Notes: generated from the letters alone by a model not told the origin. 14,971 nucleotides of DNA from CAYQQO01 sp964420115 (GCA_964420115.1 CAYQQO010000015.1:1-14971), one strand, 5' to 3'. Shown: positions 6,664-13,263, numbered from the stretch's first letter. Translations and numbers: made by a program.

Positions 6664-6891
6664 ATGTGTTTAGCCACGCCAAGTAAAGTTATTAAAATTA
6701 AAGGAAATTGGGCAACGGTCCAATCAGGCGGCCACCAGCACCAAGCTAATTTAAGTTTGCTCAAAAATATCAAAGTCGGCGACTATCTTTTAATCCACGA
6801 CGATTTGGCAATTAACAAACTAAAAGGAGAAGAAGCTAAAAGAATTCTTAAAATGATTTCAAATCACAACACTAATGAACAGAACAGGTAA
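6664..6891 (+). CDS. hypC: HypC/HupF-family hydrogenase maturation chaperone
   Basis: This 75-residue protein begins MCLATPSKV. The Cys2 after the initiator Met is the residue by which HypC holds the Fe(CN)2CO unit with HypD and binds the large-subunit precursor. The small beta-barrel core continues through WATVQSGG, VGDYLLIHDDLAINKL (37-52; family members usually read GDYVLVHxGFAI), and a final helix EEAKRILKMI. Length is normal for the family. It is one of only two plus-strand genes in the window. Its last 20 bases overlap the end of hydA, tail to tail, so its only obvious client is encoded opposite it. No Shine-Dalgarno precedes the ATG, and a TATACT box six bases upstream suggests a leaderless message. 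HypA, B, D, E and F are not in the window. Confidence 0.93.
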   Translation: MCLATPSKVIKIKGNWATVQSGGHQHQANLSLLKNIKVGDYLLIHDDLAINKLKGEEAKRILKMISNHNTNEQNR

Positions 6892-8098
6892 TACAAGGGT
6901 CGTAAGCGCGAACTAACATCACCAAGAGCCGTTCTAAATCTTTTTTGGAGCGGTTTTTTGATTGGTCCAACAATGATTGAGCGCTCTTTTCAATAGAAGT
7001 TAAATTCTGGACAGTCGGAGTAATAATATTGGCGTAGGAAATAATTTTATCTTTTCCTTCGCCTTTCTCCCCCAAACAAACTTCATGATAAAGGCCGCCC
7101 CGAGGAGCTTCAACAGCGCCAATCCCTTTTAAAGGAGCTTCTTTATCCGGTTTAACTATTTTGTTATCCGCTTCCATGTTGATTAGTTTGCCAACAATCT
7201 CTTTTGCCTTTTGATGGTAATAAAATATTTCAACAGCTTGGGCAAAATTATTGTAATAAGGATTGGTAAAATCCAATTTATACTTTTTATCATAATGCCC
7301 GCCAACAGCCAAACGGGCCAAAGAACCAACCAGCATTTCTTCTCCCCGATAACGCCCGAACTTAGCAGTAGAATAATTTTTTACCTCTTCTTCAACATCT
7401 TTTTTGTAATCTTTAATTAGCGACTCTTTTCTCCCTCCAATATTAATTGAAGAAACGACTGTAATATTTTCATTCTCTTGAGCAACCAACTGCAATTCAA
7501 CTTTTAATTCCGGCCAATCAATTCCAGCGCATAAATCAAGGGTTTTTCTTGCCGCTTCGTCTGTTGCCCCCAGTTTATCAAACAATTTTTTCAAATCCTT
7601 TTTACTTGGAATTTTATGGAAACCCCCTATGGTTGAAGTCGTCGGATGAACATTTCTGCCTGCCGCCAGATAAGCAATTTCATCAGAAACCTCTTTTAAA
7701 GCCAAAGCGTTTTTAAAAGCAGAAGGATTTTTTTTAGCTAATTCCGTCCCTCTGTCAATGCCCAAATAATCAGGAAGAGAAAGGAAAAATAAATGGAGAG
7801 CGTGGCTTTGTATCATTTGCCCGCAAAGCATTAAATGACGCAAAAGAATTGTCGTCTCGTTTGGAGAAATTCCCAAAGCGTTTTCTGCCGCTTTCAACGA
7901 AGCTAAATTATGAGCAATTGGGCAAACGCCGCAAATGCGCGGAGTAATCCATTGCATTTCTTCGGCAGTTCGGCCAACCAGCATACCTTCAAAAAGCCGC
8001 TCCCCTTCATGAATATTAAGATGAACTTTGTTCTTTTGCCAATCAATAGTCAAACTGCCATGTCCTTCTATTTTGGCGATAAAATCGTTGGTAATCAT
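6872..8098 (-). CDS. hydA: Group 3b [NiFe] hydrogenase large (alpha) subunit without C-terminal extension
   Basis: This 408-residue protein carries the Ni-Fe active site. The N-terminal metal motif is RICGVCPIAH (54-63, Cys56 and Cys59) and the C-terminal one is DPCITCSVH (400-408, Cys402 and Cys405). Other conserved stretches are the GHG near residue 12, AAGRNVHPTTSTIGGFHK (145-162) and VEAPRGGLYHEV (329-340). With HydD it forms the H2-activating half of the cytoplasmic sulfhydrogenase-type complex. The stop codon (6872-6874) falls directly after the motif's last His, so no peptide is left for a maturation protease to remove. In most [NiFe] enzymes such a tail is cut after that His. The ATG overlaps the hydD stop (ATGA at 8095-8098). 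It is the last gene of the hydBGDA operon and converges on hypC with a 20-bp overlap. Confidence 0.96.
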   Translation of the reverse strand: MITNDFIAKIEGHGSLTIDWQKNKVHLNIHEGERLFEGMLVGRTAEEMQWITPRICGVCPIAHNLASLKAAENALGISPNETTILLRHLMLCGQMIQSHALHLFFLSLPDYLGIDRGTELAKKNPSAFKNALALKEVSDEIAYLAAGRNVHPTTSTIGGFHKIPSKKDLKKLFDKLGATDEAARKTLDLCAGIDWPELKVELQLVAQENENITVVSSINIGGRKESLIKDYKKDVEEEVKNYSTAKFGRYRGEEMLVGSLARLAVGGHYDKKYKLDFTNPYYNNFAQAVEIFYYHQKAKEIVGKLINMEADNKIVKPDKEAPLKGIGAVEAPRGGLYHEVCLGEKGEGKDKIISYANIITPTVQNLTSIEKSAQSLLDQSKNRSKKDLERLLVMLVRAYDPCITCSVH

Positions 8099-8871
8099 TT
8101 TTTCTTTTTCGTTTTTAAAGCAGGCCTAACTATTTTCTGATATTCCTCTGTTTGCCTTAAAAACATTGTAAAATACCTTCTAATTTCTTTTTTATCGCTA
8201 ATATTTTTCAAAATTAAAAGAAGGGCCTCAATATTGGCTTCTTCCCTTATTCCAAAACAGCCATAGCAGGCCGAACCGCCGGAAACGCAAACCGCCCCGC
8301 ATCCGCCCTGGGTGATCGGCCCCAAACAGGGCTTCCCATCCAATATTCTGCATGGGTTGCCTGCTTGCTTACATTCAAAACAAACAGAATAACCGCGGTA
8401 AGACGGTTTTTTACCGGCTAATAATTCTTCTACAATCCTGACCAATTCATCGCCGTCAACAGGACAGCCATGAAGCAAAAAATCAACAGGAACATAAGCG
8501 CTCAAAGGCAAAGCGTCAATTCCTCTTGGCTTATACTTATCCCCATATATCTTTTTATACCATTTGAGCCGGTCTTTCTTCTTAACAATCGCCGGAATAC
8601 CGCCAAGACAAGCGCAGGCTCCTAAAGCAATTAAAACCCCTGAATCCTTTCTCAATTTTTTAAGCAAATCAACTTCACGCCGGGTAATAGGCGTTCCCTC
8701 AATAATGGTTATATCAAAAGGACCGGGCTTGTTATCCTCCTGCCCCAAGCGCCAGTTAACAATATCAATCCTACTCTCCAAATCTAAAATTTTCTCTCTT
8801 AAAGAGATGATTTTTACCTCGCATCCCTCGCAATCAGTAAAATCATAAATAGCTACTTTCGGTTTAGCCAT
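8095..8871 (-). CDS. hydD: Group 3b [NiFe] hydrogenase small (delta) subunit
   Basis: This 258-residue iron-sulfur protein has the cysteine pattern for three [4Fe-4S] clusters. The proximal set is Cys14 and Cys17 (TDCEGCEVK), Cys86 or Cys88 (GACACLGG) and Cys136 (HGCPVDG). The C-terminal sets are Cys164, 167, 173 and 182 (CFECKQAGNPC then PCLGP) and Cys191, 195, 202 and 205 (GGCGAVC then ACYGC). This matches the archaeal sulfhydrogenase delta subunit, which carries electrons from the Ni-Fe site to HydG and HydB. No Tat signal is present, so the enzyme is cytoplasmic. A lysine-rich tail ends KTKKKK. It begins 2 bp after hydG and its stop overlaps the hydA start, so subunits are translated in series. 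Confidence 0.95.
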   Translation of the reverse strand: MAKPKVAIYDFTDCEGCEVKIISLREKILDLESRIDIVNWRLGQEDNKPGPFDITIIEGTPITRREVDLLKKLRKDSGVLIALGACACLGGIPAIVKKKDRLKWYKKIYGDKYKPRGIDALPLSAYVPVDFLLHGCPVDGDELVRIVEELLAGKKPSYRGYSVCFECKQAGNPCRILDGKPCLGPITQGGCGAVCVSGGSACYGCFGIREEANIEALLLILKNISDKKEIRRYFTMFLRQTEEYQKIVRPALKTKKKK

Positions 8872-8873
8872 AA

Positions 8874-9698
8874 TTAATCCCAGTTTTTATCAATCTCGTC
8901 AAAGTAAAAAACAGGGCCATCTTGGCAGACATATTTATCCCCAGTAGCGCAATGCTGGCATTTGCCAACGCCGCAGTGCATTTTCCTTTCCATATTTACA
9001 AAAATTCTTCTGTCAGAAATCCCCAGGGGCCTTAATATTTTTTCCAAGGCGTCCATCATCGGCCCGGGCCCGCACATAGCGGCCACCGCATTAACATTAT
9101 CAACGCTAATTTGGTCAACAATTTCTGAAACCATACCAACATGGCCTTTCCAGCTTTTATCCGGCTTATCAACCGTTAAAAGAACGTTAATATCTTTCTT
9201 CCATCTTTCTAATCTCTTTTTAAGAAGCAAATCAAGAGGCGTTTTAGCGCCGTAAATTAAATAGACTCTTCCAAAATCGCCTCTGTTTTTGATTATATAT
9301 TCAATTAACGAGGCAATTGGCGGGATACCGCAGCCGCCTGTGACCATAATAATATCTTTATGTAAAATAAAATCCAAGGGGAAGCCATTGCCATAAGGGC
9401 CGCGCAGATACGCATTCTCCCCTTCTTTTAAATTATGCAAAGCCGTTGTCAGCGTCCCAACTTTCCTAACAACCACTTCTATATATAAACTTTTATCAGG
9501 AAAAGAAGCCGGGCCGAAAGGAGCTTCGCCGTATCCAAAAAGACCAAGCAAAACAAACTGGCCCGGATTAAAAACCAATCCTTTTTCATTTTTAGGGAAC
9601 TTCCTTTTTTCTCTCTCCAAACGAAAAAGCTTAGTATCTTTGGAAAGTTTTACTATTTTGCTAACTTTTACTTTTTCCGGCAAATAGAGGTTTTTCAT
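8874..9698 (-). CDS. hydG: Hydrogenase gamma subunit, FAD/NAD(P)-binding diaphorase
   Basis: This 274-residue protein belongs to the ferredoxin-NADP reductase-like branch with dihydroorotate dehydrogenase PyrK. The FAD-binding barrel shows PGQFVLLGLFGYGEAP (45-60) and GTLTTALHNLKEG with RGPYGNGFPLD (81-109). The nucleotide domain starts at VTGGCGIPPIASLI (119-132) and ends at MCGPGPMMDAL (208-218). A C-terminal [2Fe-2S] site uses Cys242, Cys247, Cys250 and Cys258. In the complex it exchanges electrons with NAD(P)H. Group 3b enzymes mostly use NADPH, but I cannot settle the nucleotide from sequence. The gene overlaps hydB by the ATGA quartet and is 2 bp from hydD. Standalone PyrK is the main alternative, ruled out by the operon. 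Confidence 0.94.
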   Translation of the reverse strand: MKNLYLPEKVKVSKIVKLSKDTKLFRLEREKRKFPKNEKGLVFNPGQFVLLGLFGYGEAPFGPASFPDKSLYIEVVVRKVGTLTTALHNLKEGENAYLRGPYGNGFPLDFILHKDIIMVTGGCGIPPIASLIEYIIKNRGDFGRVYLIYGAKTPLDLLLKKRLERWKKDINVLLTVDKPDKSWKGHVGMVSEIVDQISVDNVNAVAAMCGPGPMMDALEKILRPLGISDRRIFVNMERKMHCGVGKCQHCATGDKYVCQDGPVFYFDEIDKNWD

Positions 9699-10630
9699 CT
9701 AGTAATTCCCTTCTCTTTTTTGTAATCTTTTAATATTTCAGTTAAAACATCTTTAATGCCTATGCCGGCCGGACAATATCTATAACACCGTCCGCAGGCA
9801 ACACACTGCGCTTTGCCGTATTCCTTATAAGCCCTGACAAATTTATGGTAATACCAGTTGTAATATCTTTCCTTTATTGTTTTATGGAAATTATGCCCGC
9901 CGGCAACCTTGGCAAATCCCGGCAATGTGCAGGCATCCCATTGGCGGCAACGAACACATTCTTTATCGTCCAAGCTAACGCTGTCTTCTGTTGAAAAACA
10001 ATGACACAAAGGACAAACATATGTGCAAATGCCGCAGCCGAGGCATCTCTTAGCCAGCTCGTCCCAAATTTTATGATTAGGCCAAGACCATGCAACCGCT
10101 TCTGCTAAAAGCTCTGAATCCAAAAGCATGCCCTTTATTGGATTGGGGTTAATCTTATAATTCTCAATTCTTGGCTTTTCTATATTTTTAAAAAATTTGC
10201 TTTGGCCCAACCTTTTGCCTTTCTCTGTAATAAACAAGCACTGATGCTGATGATCATTTATTTTTTCTAAGATAATATCACCTCCCGGCGAAACGCTTAT
10301 TGGTTCATCAACTAAACCAATAATTGTCGCTTTTTCTCTTCTCCGCCAATAAAAAAAGTCGCTCTGCGGCTTTTTCATTATTTCGTCTAATTGCGTTATT
10401 GCCTCCAAATCTTCCAAACCAAGCCCAAAAACAATTAAATCCTTTTTTTCTTTTAAAGCTGGGATATTCAGCTCTTCTGTTTCTTTATCAAAATTAAAAA
10501 TCTTTTCTTTTGGCGGAAAGAAAAGTTTTTTTGGCGGCAGTATTTCTTTTCTTATATCTGCCACCTGAAAACGTTTTTTCAACTGACTAAGCCAGTCATT
10601 GATTTCTTTCTTTTCTATAACCAACGCCAT
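9695..10630 (-). CDS. hydB: Hydrogenase beta subunit, shortened 4Fe-4S dicluster protein
   Basis: This 311-residue subunit passes electrons between HydD and HydG. The C-terminal half has the ferredoxin-like dicluster: Cys196, 199, 202 and 206 (CLGCGICTYVCPLC) and Cys276, 279, 282 and 286 (CVACGRCYRYCPAG), with Cys211, 225 and 228 between. It also holds VAGGHNFHKTIKERYYNWYYHKF (242-264), typical of HydB. The N-terminal half differs from the archaeal proteins I recall. Where those have a Cys-Asp after FGV and then a CxxxxxCFC group, this one reads FGLGLEDLEAI and IIGLVDEPISVSPGG with no cysteines. It is also roughly 50 residues shorter. It is the first gene of the operon. There is no Shine-Dalgarno; TACAAT lies eight bases before the ATG. 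Confidence 0.92.
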   Translation of the reverse strand: MALVIEKKEINDWLSQLKKRFQVADIRKEILPPKKLFFPPKEKIFNFDKETEELNIPALKEKKDLIVFGLGLEDLEAITQLDEIMKKPQSDFFYWRRREKATIIGLVDEPISVSPGGDIILEKINDHQHQCLFITEKGKRLGQSKFFKNIEKPRIENYKINPNPIKGMLLDSELLAEAVAWSWPNHKIWDELAKRCLGCGICTYVCPLCHCFSTEDSVSLDDKECVRCRQWDACTLPGFAKVAGGHNFHKTIKERYYNWYYHKFVRAYKEYGKAQCVACGRCYRYCPAGIGIKDVLTEILKDYKKEKGITR

Positions 10631-10638
10631 TTGTACTT

Positions 10639-10644
10639 ATTGTA
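10639..10644 (-). promoter_or_regulatory. Possible -10 element of the hydBGDA operon
   Basis: On the minus strand TACAAT, within ATGATACAATAAG, ends eight bases before the hydB ATG. Transcription would then begin at or next to the start codon, which fits the missing Shine-Dalgarno. The -35 region is only T-rich (TTTTTG at a 17-bp spacing), so the call is tentative. Confidence 0.4.
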
Positions 10645-10682
10645 TCATAAAAAGAAAAGAACAAAAACCAGCTATCCACAAT

Positions 10683-10715
10683 TGAAAACCCCGGCCGAAA
10701 AATTTTTAGCCGGGG
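10683..10715 (-). terminator. Intrinsic terminator after the 136-residue protein gene
   Basis: CCCCGGC (10689-10695) pairs perfectly with GCCGGGG (10709-10715). The loop contains AAAAATTTTT. Read on the minus strand the stem is followed by TTTTC. It lies 25 bp past the stop of the 10740-11150 gene and just upstream of the hyd promoter, which separates the two units. Confidence 0.7.
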
Positions 10716-10739
10716 ATTATTTTTGCCGCAGGGGTTATT

Positions 10740-11150
10740 TTAGTTGGATATCAGATGTATTAACGCTCTTTCCCACTCATGCTTGAGATACTTATCTGAA
10801 TATTGAGGGCCTGCCGCCAGAACAACTGTCCCGCCACTTTTTCTTTTTCTGGAATATTTCCTCTTTTTCTCATCAACCTCCACCTTAACAAGCCCCCAGC
10901 GATGCTCACCTCCTTTGATCAAGCTCAACAGAAAATCCACCTGCACTCTCTTCCCTTTTATCTTACATCTTATTTTGTCCGCAGAAATGAAATCAACAAT
11001 CTTTCCTTCAGCTTCTGACCTTTCAAGCAACTCGCAAACTCTCCTTTTGGCCACAATATGGTCTTCTTCCACTGAAATATTTGACAAAGAAAGGCCATCA
11101 ATCATTTGCCGAGTAATTTTTCTCACCTCCTCCATAAAGCTGCTATGCAT
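10740..11150 (-). CDS. Unrecognised basic protein (136 aa)
   Basis: I do not recognise this protein. It begins MHSSFMEEVRKITRQMIDG, with an alpha-helical, charged N-terminal half, then short beta-like segments (IRCKIKGKRVQVDFLL, 60-75; HRWGLVKVEVD, 83-93). A very basic stretch KKRKYSRKRKSGG (95-107) follows, then TVVLAAGP and a final helix with two Trp in total. The basic patch could bind nucleic acid, but no motif proves it. There is no membrane segment or signal peptide. Its ATG at 11150 is preceded by AGGGAGGG at a normal distance, which favours this start over the Met at 11135. An 8-bp inverted repeat flanks that site. It has its own terminator and is a separate transcription unit from the hydrogenase operon downstream. 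Confidence 0.7.
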   Translation of the reverse strand: MHSSFMEEVRKITRQMIDGLSLSNISVEEDHIVAKRRVCELLERSEAEGKIVDFISADKIRCKIKGKRVQVDFLLSLIKGGEHRWGLVKVEVDEKKRKYSRKRKSGGTVVLAAGPQYSDKYLKHEWERALIHLISN

Positions 11151-11180
11151 GACAACACCCTCCCTTTTGTTTTGTTGTCA
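11150..11180 (-). promoter_or_regulatory. Inverted repeat bracketing a Shine-Dalgarno site
   Basis: TGACAACA (11150-11157) and TGTTGTCA (11173-11180) are perfect 8-bp inverted copies, 15 bp apart. The ribosome-binding GGGAGGG of the 136-residue gene lies in the spacer, and the gene-side arm runs into the ATG. It may be a DNA operator or an mRNA hairpin that controls initiation. Confidence 0.5.
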
Positions 11181-11195
11181 AAAAACTATTTAAAA

Positions 11196-11216
11196 GGGGA
11201 ACGATTATTGTTCTCC
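11196..11216 (-). terminator. Probable terminator overlapping the end of the DsbA-like gene
   Basis: GGGGAAC (11196-11202) pairs with GTTCTCC (11210-11216) with one mismatch and a 7-base loop. The minus-strand read-out continues into TTTTAAATAGTTTTTT. The stem covers the last codons and the stop at 11205. Confidence 0.4.
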
Positions 11217-11861
11217 TAACGCTTCTTCAATGGTTTGTTCAAAGACAGAATATGGCTGATTGCCGGAAATTTTTTTGCCATTGACAAAGAAAGCCGGCGT
11301 CCCCTGAACACCGTCTTCCTGCGCTTGACTGAACCACTGAAGGGCTCTTTCTTGGTATTTATTTGACTCAAAACACTGGTTGAACTTTTCCTGATCAAGA
11401 CCAACATCGACAGCCAGCGTTTTTAATCCCTCAACAGAAGCAAGTTCGCTTATTTTTTCAAAAAGAAGTTCGTTAAATTCAGAAAATTTGCCGTCTTCGT
11501 TAGCGCAAAGAACAGCTTGGCTTAATTCAACCGGAGAAACCAACCGCGACACTAAGTTAACCCTGCCTGTCCCAATATATTTCTCTTTAATAAGGGGCAG
11601 AGTATCTTTGTGAAAATCAGCGCAGTGGCCGCATAAATGACTGGAATATTCTATTATTGTCACAGGAGCGTTAGGATCTCCTATAACAATATCTTCAGCC
11701 ATACTAGCATCACCGTTATTGTCGGTATTGTTGTCTGTTTTGTTTGTGTTGTTATCAACTATTGAAGCTGTTTGATCTCCGCTATTGCCGGAGTAATACC
11801 AAGCTCCGCCAATTAAGGCAGCGGCTACAATAATCGCTATAAATATGTCTCTTTTGCTCAT
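11205..11861 (-). CDS. Membrane-anchored DsbA-like thiol oxidoreductase
   Basis: This 218-residue protein has one N-terminal membrane anchor (residues 6-22), then a flexible Asn/Asp/Thr-rich linker (about 28-52), then a thioredoxin-fold domain of the DsbA/DSBA-like (BdbD) type facing outside the cell. The redox pair is Cys77 and Cys80 in CGHC, and the cis-proline is Pro189 in GTPAFFVNG. Two more cysteines, Cys119 and Cys163, sit in the inserted helical domain and may pair. It would form or reshuffle disulfides in exported proteins, such as the Cys-rich prepilin at the left edge. No DsbB or VKOR partner is in the window. There is no Shine-Dalgarno. A TTTACT-16 bp-TATCAT promoter ends nine bases before the ATG, so the message may be leaderless. 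Confidence 0.9.
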   Translation of the reverse strand: MSKRDIFIAIIVAAALIGGAWYYSGNSGDQTASIVDNNTNKTDNNTDNNGDASMAEDIVIGDPNAPVTIIEYSSHLCGHCADFHKDTLPLIKEKYIGTGRVNLVSRLVSPVELSQAVLCANEDGKFSEFNELLFEKISELASVEGLKTLAVDVGLDQEKFNQCFESNKYQERALQWFSQAQEDGVQGTPAFFVNGKKISGNQPYSVFEQTIEEALGEQ

Positions 11862-11870
11862 AGTACTGTA

Positions 11871-11898
11871 ATGATAACAGATAATACAAAAAAGTAAA
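11871..11898 (-). promoter_or_regulatory. Promoter of the DsbA-like gene
   Basis: On the minus strand TTTACT (11898-11893), a 16-bp spacer and TATCAT (11876-11871) form a reasonable sigma-70 match. The -10 ends nine bases from the ATG, so the transcript would have almost no leader. Confidence 0.45.
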
Positions 11899-11969
11899 CA
11901 CCCGGACCACAGCCTAAAGACCAGAGCTTTCTGACATGGGAGTAAAACCGATTATCAACATTTATCTTT

Positions 11970-11997
11970 TTGCTAAATACCAGTTATTTGCTATAAT
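11970..11997 (+). promoter_or_regulatory. Promoter of the three-helix membrane protein gene
   Basis: TTGCTA (11970-11975), a 16-bp spacer and a consensus TATAAT (11992-11997) precede the ATG at 12014 by 16 bases. This box lies inside the longer frame that begins at 11936, which argues that 12014 is the true start. Confidence 0.6.
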
Positions 11998-12013
11998 AAT
12001 ATGTGAGAATATT

Positions 12014-12322
12014 ATGAAGTCAAAAATTATTAGTTTATTTAGTTTAATATTCGGCATTATCGCTATTATTGGCGCGATAACCCTAATCACTCTTTCCCTC
12101 AAAGCCGCTTCATCGCTTAATCCTTTGTTAAGCTTTGTCTCATTGATGCCTTTTGTTTTAATAATAACTTTTTTAGGCCTTCTCTCGCTTGTTTTGGGCC
12201 TTATTACTATTTTTAAAAAAGAAGAAAGATGGATTAATCTTCACGGCTATATCGGCCTTATCGGCTTTATCGCTGTTTTAACATACTGGCTGATTGGTGT
12301 TTTTGGCAGCCATCTGGTTTAA
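12014..12322 (+). CDS. Small integral membrane protein (102 aa), unknown
   Basis: From the ATG at 12014 the protein has 102 residues: a short MKSK start, a first hydrophobic segment (about 5-30), a second (about 41-67), a charged turn KKEERW, then a third (about 77-96). I do not recognise the family. Repeated Ile, Leu and Gly with small loops resembles many small Patescibacteria membrane proteins. An in-frame ATG at 11936 would add 26 residues but would place the consensus promoter box within the gene, so the shorter form is preferred. It is transcribed alone on the plus strand and converges on the RNase HII fusion gene with a 12-bp gap. A terminator-like hairpin lies in that neighbour's 3' end. 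Confidence 0.65.
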   Translation: MKSKIISLFSLIFGIIAIIGAITLITLSLKAASSLNPLLSFVSLMPFVLIITFLGLLSLVLGLITIFKKEERWINLHGYIGLIGFIAVLTYWLIGVFGSHLV

Positions 12323-12334
12323 GGAATTATTTTT

Positions 12335-13252
12335 TTAAAAATTGTATGACAAATCCTCCTTAAAAGAGGGATTTTTTATTTCTCTTGTCAAAAGCTTTTT
12401 CTTAACTTCTTTTCCTTTATTGTATCCGCCAAATTTTCCGTCAGAACGAATAACCCGATGACAAGGAATATTTTTATCTCTGTTTTTGTTTAAAATATTG
12501 CCGACTGCCCTAAATGATTTCGGTTTTCCAGCGCAAAGAGCAACTTCTTTATATGTCATAGTTTTACCTTTTGGAATTTGACTAACAATATAACAAATTC
12601 TTTCCTTAAAAGGCATAGAATTAAAAACCGGCTGGCAGCTTTTTCTATGAAAAGGGCTTGGGCCAAATTCATTTAATCTATCTAAGTGAAAAACGGTGCC
12701 GTAGCCCTTGTGCTGGAAAAAACCATATTGCGGATATTTTTTATCCAGCCGTTCCATTAATTTATCACGATTTACTTTAGCCGCAATAGAAGCTAAAGAA
12801 AGAAGAAATATTTTCTGGTCTCCCTCAATAACCGTTTCCTGCTCAATTTCTATATTGTTAATCCTTTGTTTCCCGTCTAAAAAAAGAAAATCGGGCTGGG
12901 GGGTAATTTTTTTTAAAGACCTTTGCCATGCCAAAAGAGTTGCCCTGCCAATATTAATCCTGTCAATTACCTTCGGCCAAACAGCGCTTGTCTGCCACTG
13001 GAGATTTTTTTCTTTTTTAATCATTTCAAAAATTTTTTCTCTTTGTTTTTTGGAAAGTTGTTTGGAATCCCTTATCCCCCTTTTCGCCAGTAGCTTAAAA
13101 GACGGTAAAAAAGAATTTTTGCCATCATAATTAATTGCCACTGCTCCGGCTACCACCGGCCCGGCCAAAGAACCGCGGCCGGCCTCGTCAATACCAACTA
13201 CCAGCTTGCTCCCTTTTTTAAAAATTAACTTTTCTTGGGGAGAAAAAACCAT
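12335..13252 (-). CDS. rnhB: Fusion of ribonuclease HII and O6-methylguanine-DNA methyltransferase domain
   Basis: One 305-residue frame holds two repair enzymes. Residues 1 to about 208 are RNase HII, which cuts RNA-DNA hybrids and misinserted ribonucleotides: VGIDEAGRGSLAGP (19-32) with Asp22 and Glu23, FLDG with Asp126, EGDQK with Asp145, SIAAKVNRD ending at Asp163, and HKGYGT (181-186). Residues about 213-290 are the DNA-binding and alkyl-acceptor domain of MGMT/Ogt: GKTMTYKEVA, FRAVGN (247-252), active-site PCHRV with Cys264, and GGY (275-277). That domain returns alkylated guanine to normal by taking the alkyl group onto the Cys. The loop before PCHRV is short, and the N-terminal MGMT domain is absent. 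The start is the ATG at 13252; GGAGG lies 15 nt upstream, rather far. Confidence 0.93.
   Translation of the reverse strand: MVFSPQEKLIFKKGSKLVVGIDEAGRGSLAGPVVAGAVAINYDGKNSFLPSFKLLAKRGIRDSKQLSKKQREKIFEMIKKEKNLQWQTSAVWPKVIDRINIGRATLLAWQRSLKKITPQPDFLFLDGKQRINNIEIEQETVIEGDQKIFLLSLASIAAKVNRDKLMERLDKKYPQYGFFQHKGYGTVFHLDRLNEFGPSPFHRKSCQPVFNSMPFKERICYIVSQIPKGKTMTYKEVALCAGKPKSFRAVGNILNKNRDKNIPCHRVIRSDGKFGGYNKGKEVKKKLLTREIKNPSFKEDLSYNF
12351..12377 (+). terminator. Probable terminator for the 12014-12322 gene
   Basis: AAATCC (12351-12356) pairs with GGATTT (12369-12374), with further pairing toward the loop if one G bulges. A run of six T ends at 12377. It lies inside the 3' coding end of the convergent RNase HII fusion gene. 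Confidence 0.45.
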
Positions 13253-13263
13253 CAAAAATTAAC

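Noticed and set aside
11936..12013. A 26-residue N-terminal extension of the plus-strand membrane protein
   Set aside because: It would include a consensus TATAAT box with a fair -35, and the membrane-protein pattern starts cleanly at the ATG at 12014.
12708..13130. A 140-codon plus-strand open frame
   Set aside because: It lies antisense inside the well-supported RNase HII domain, with no promoter, ribosome-binding site or recognisable motif.
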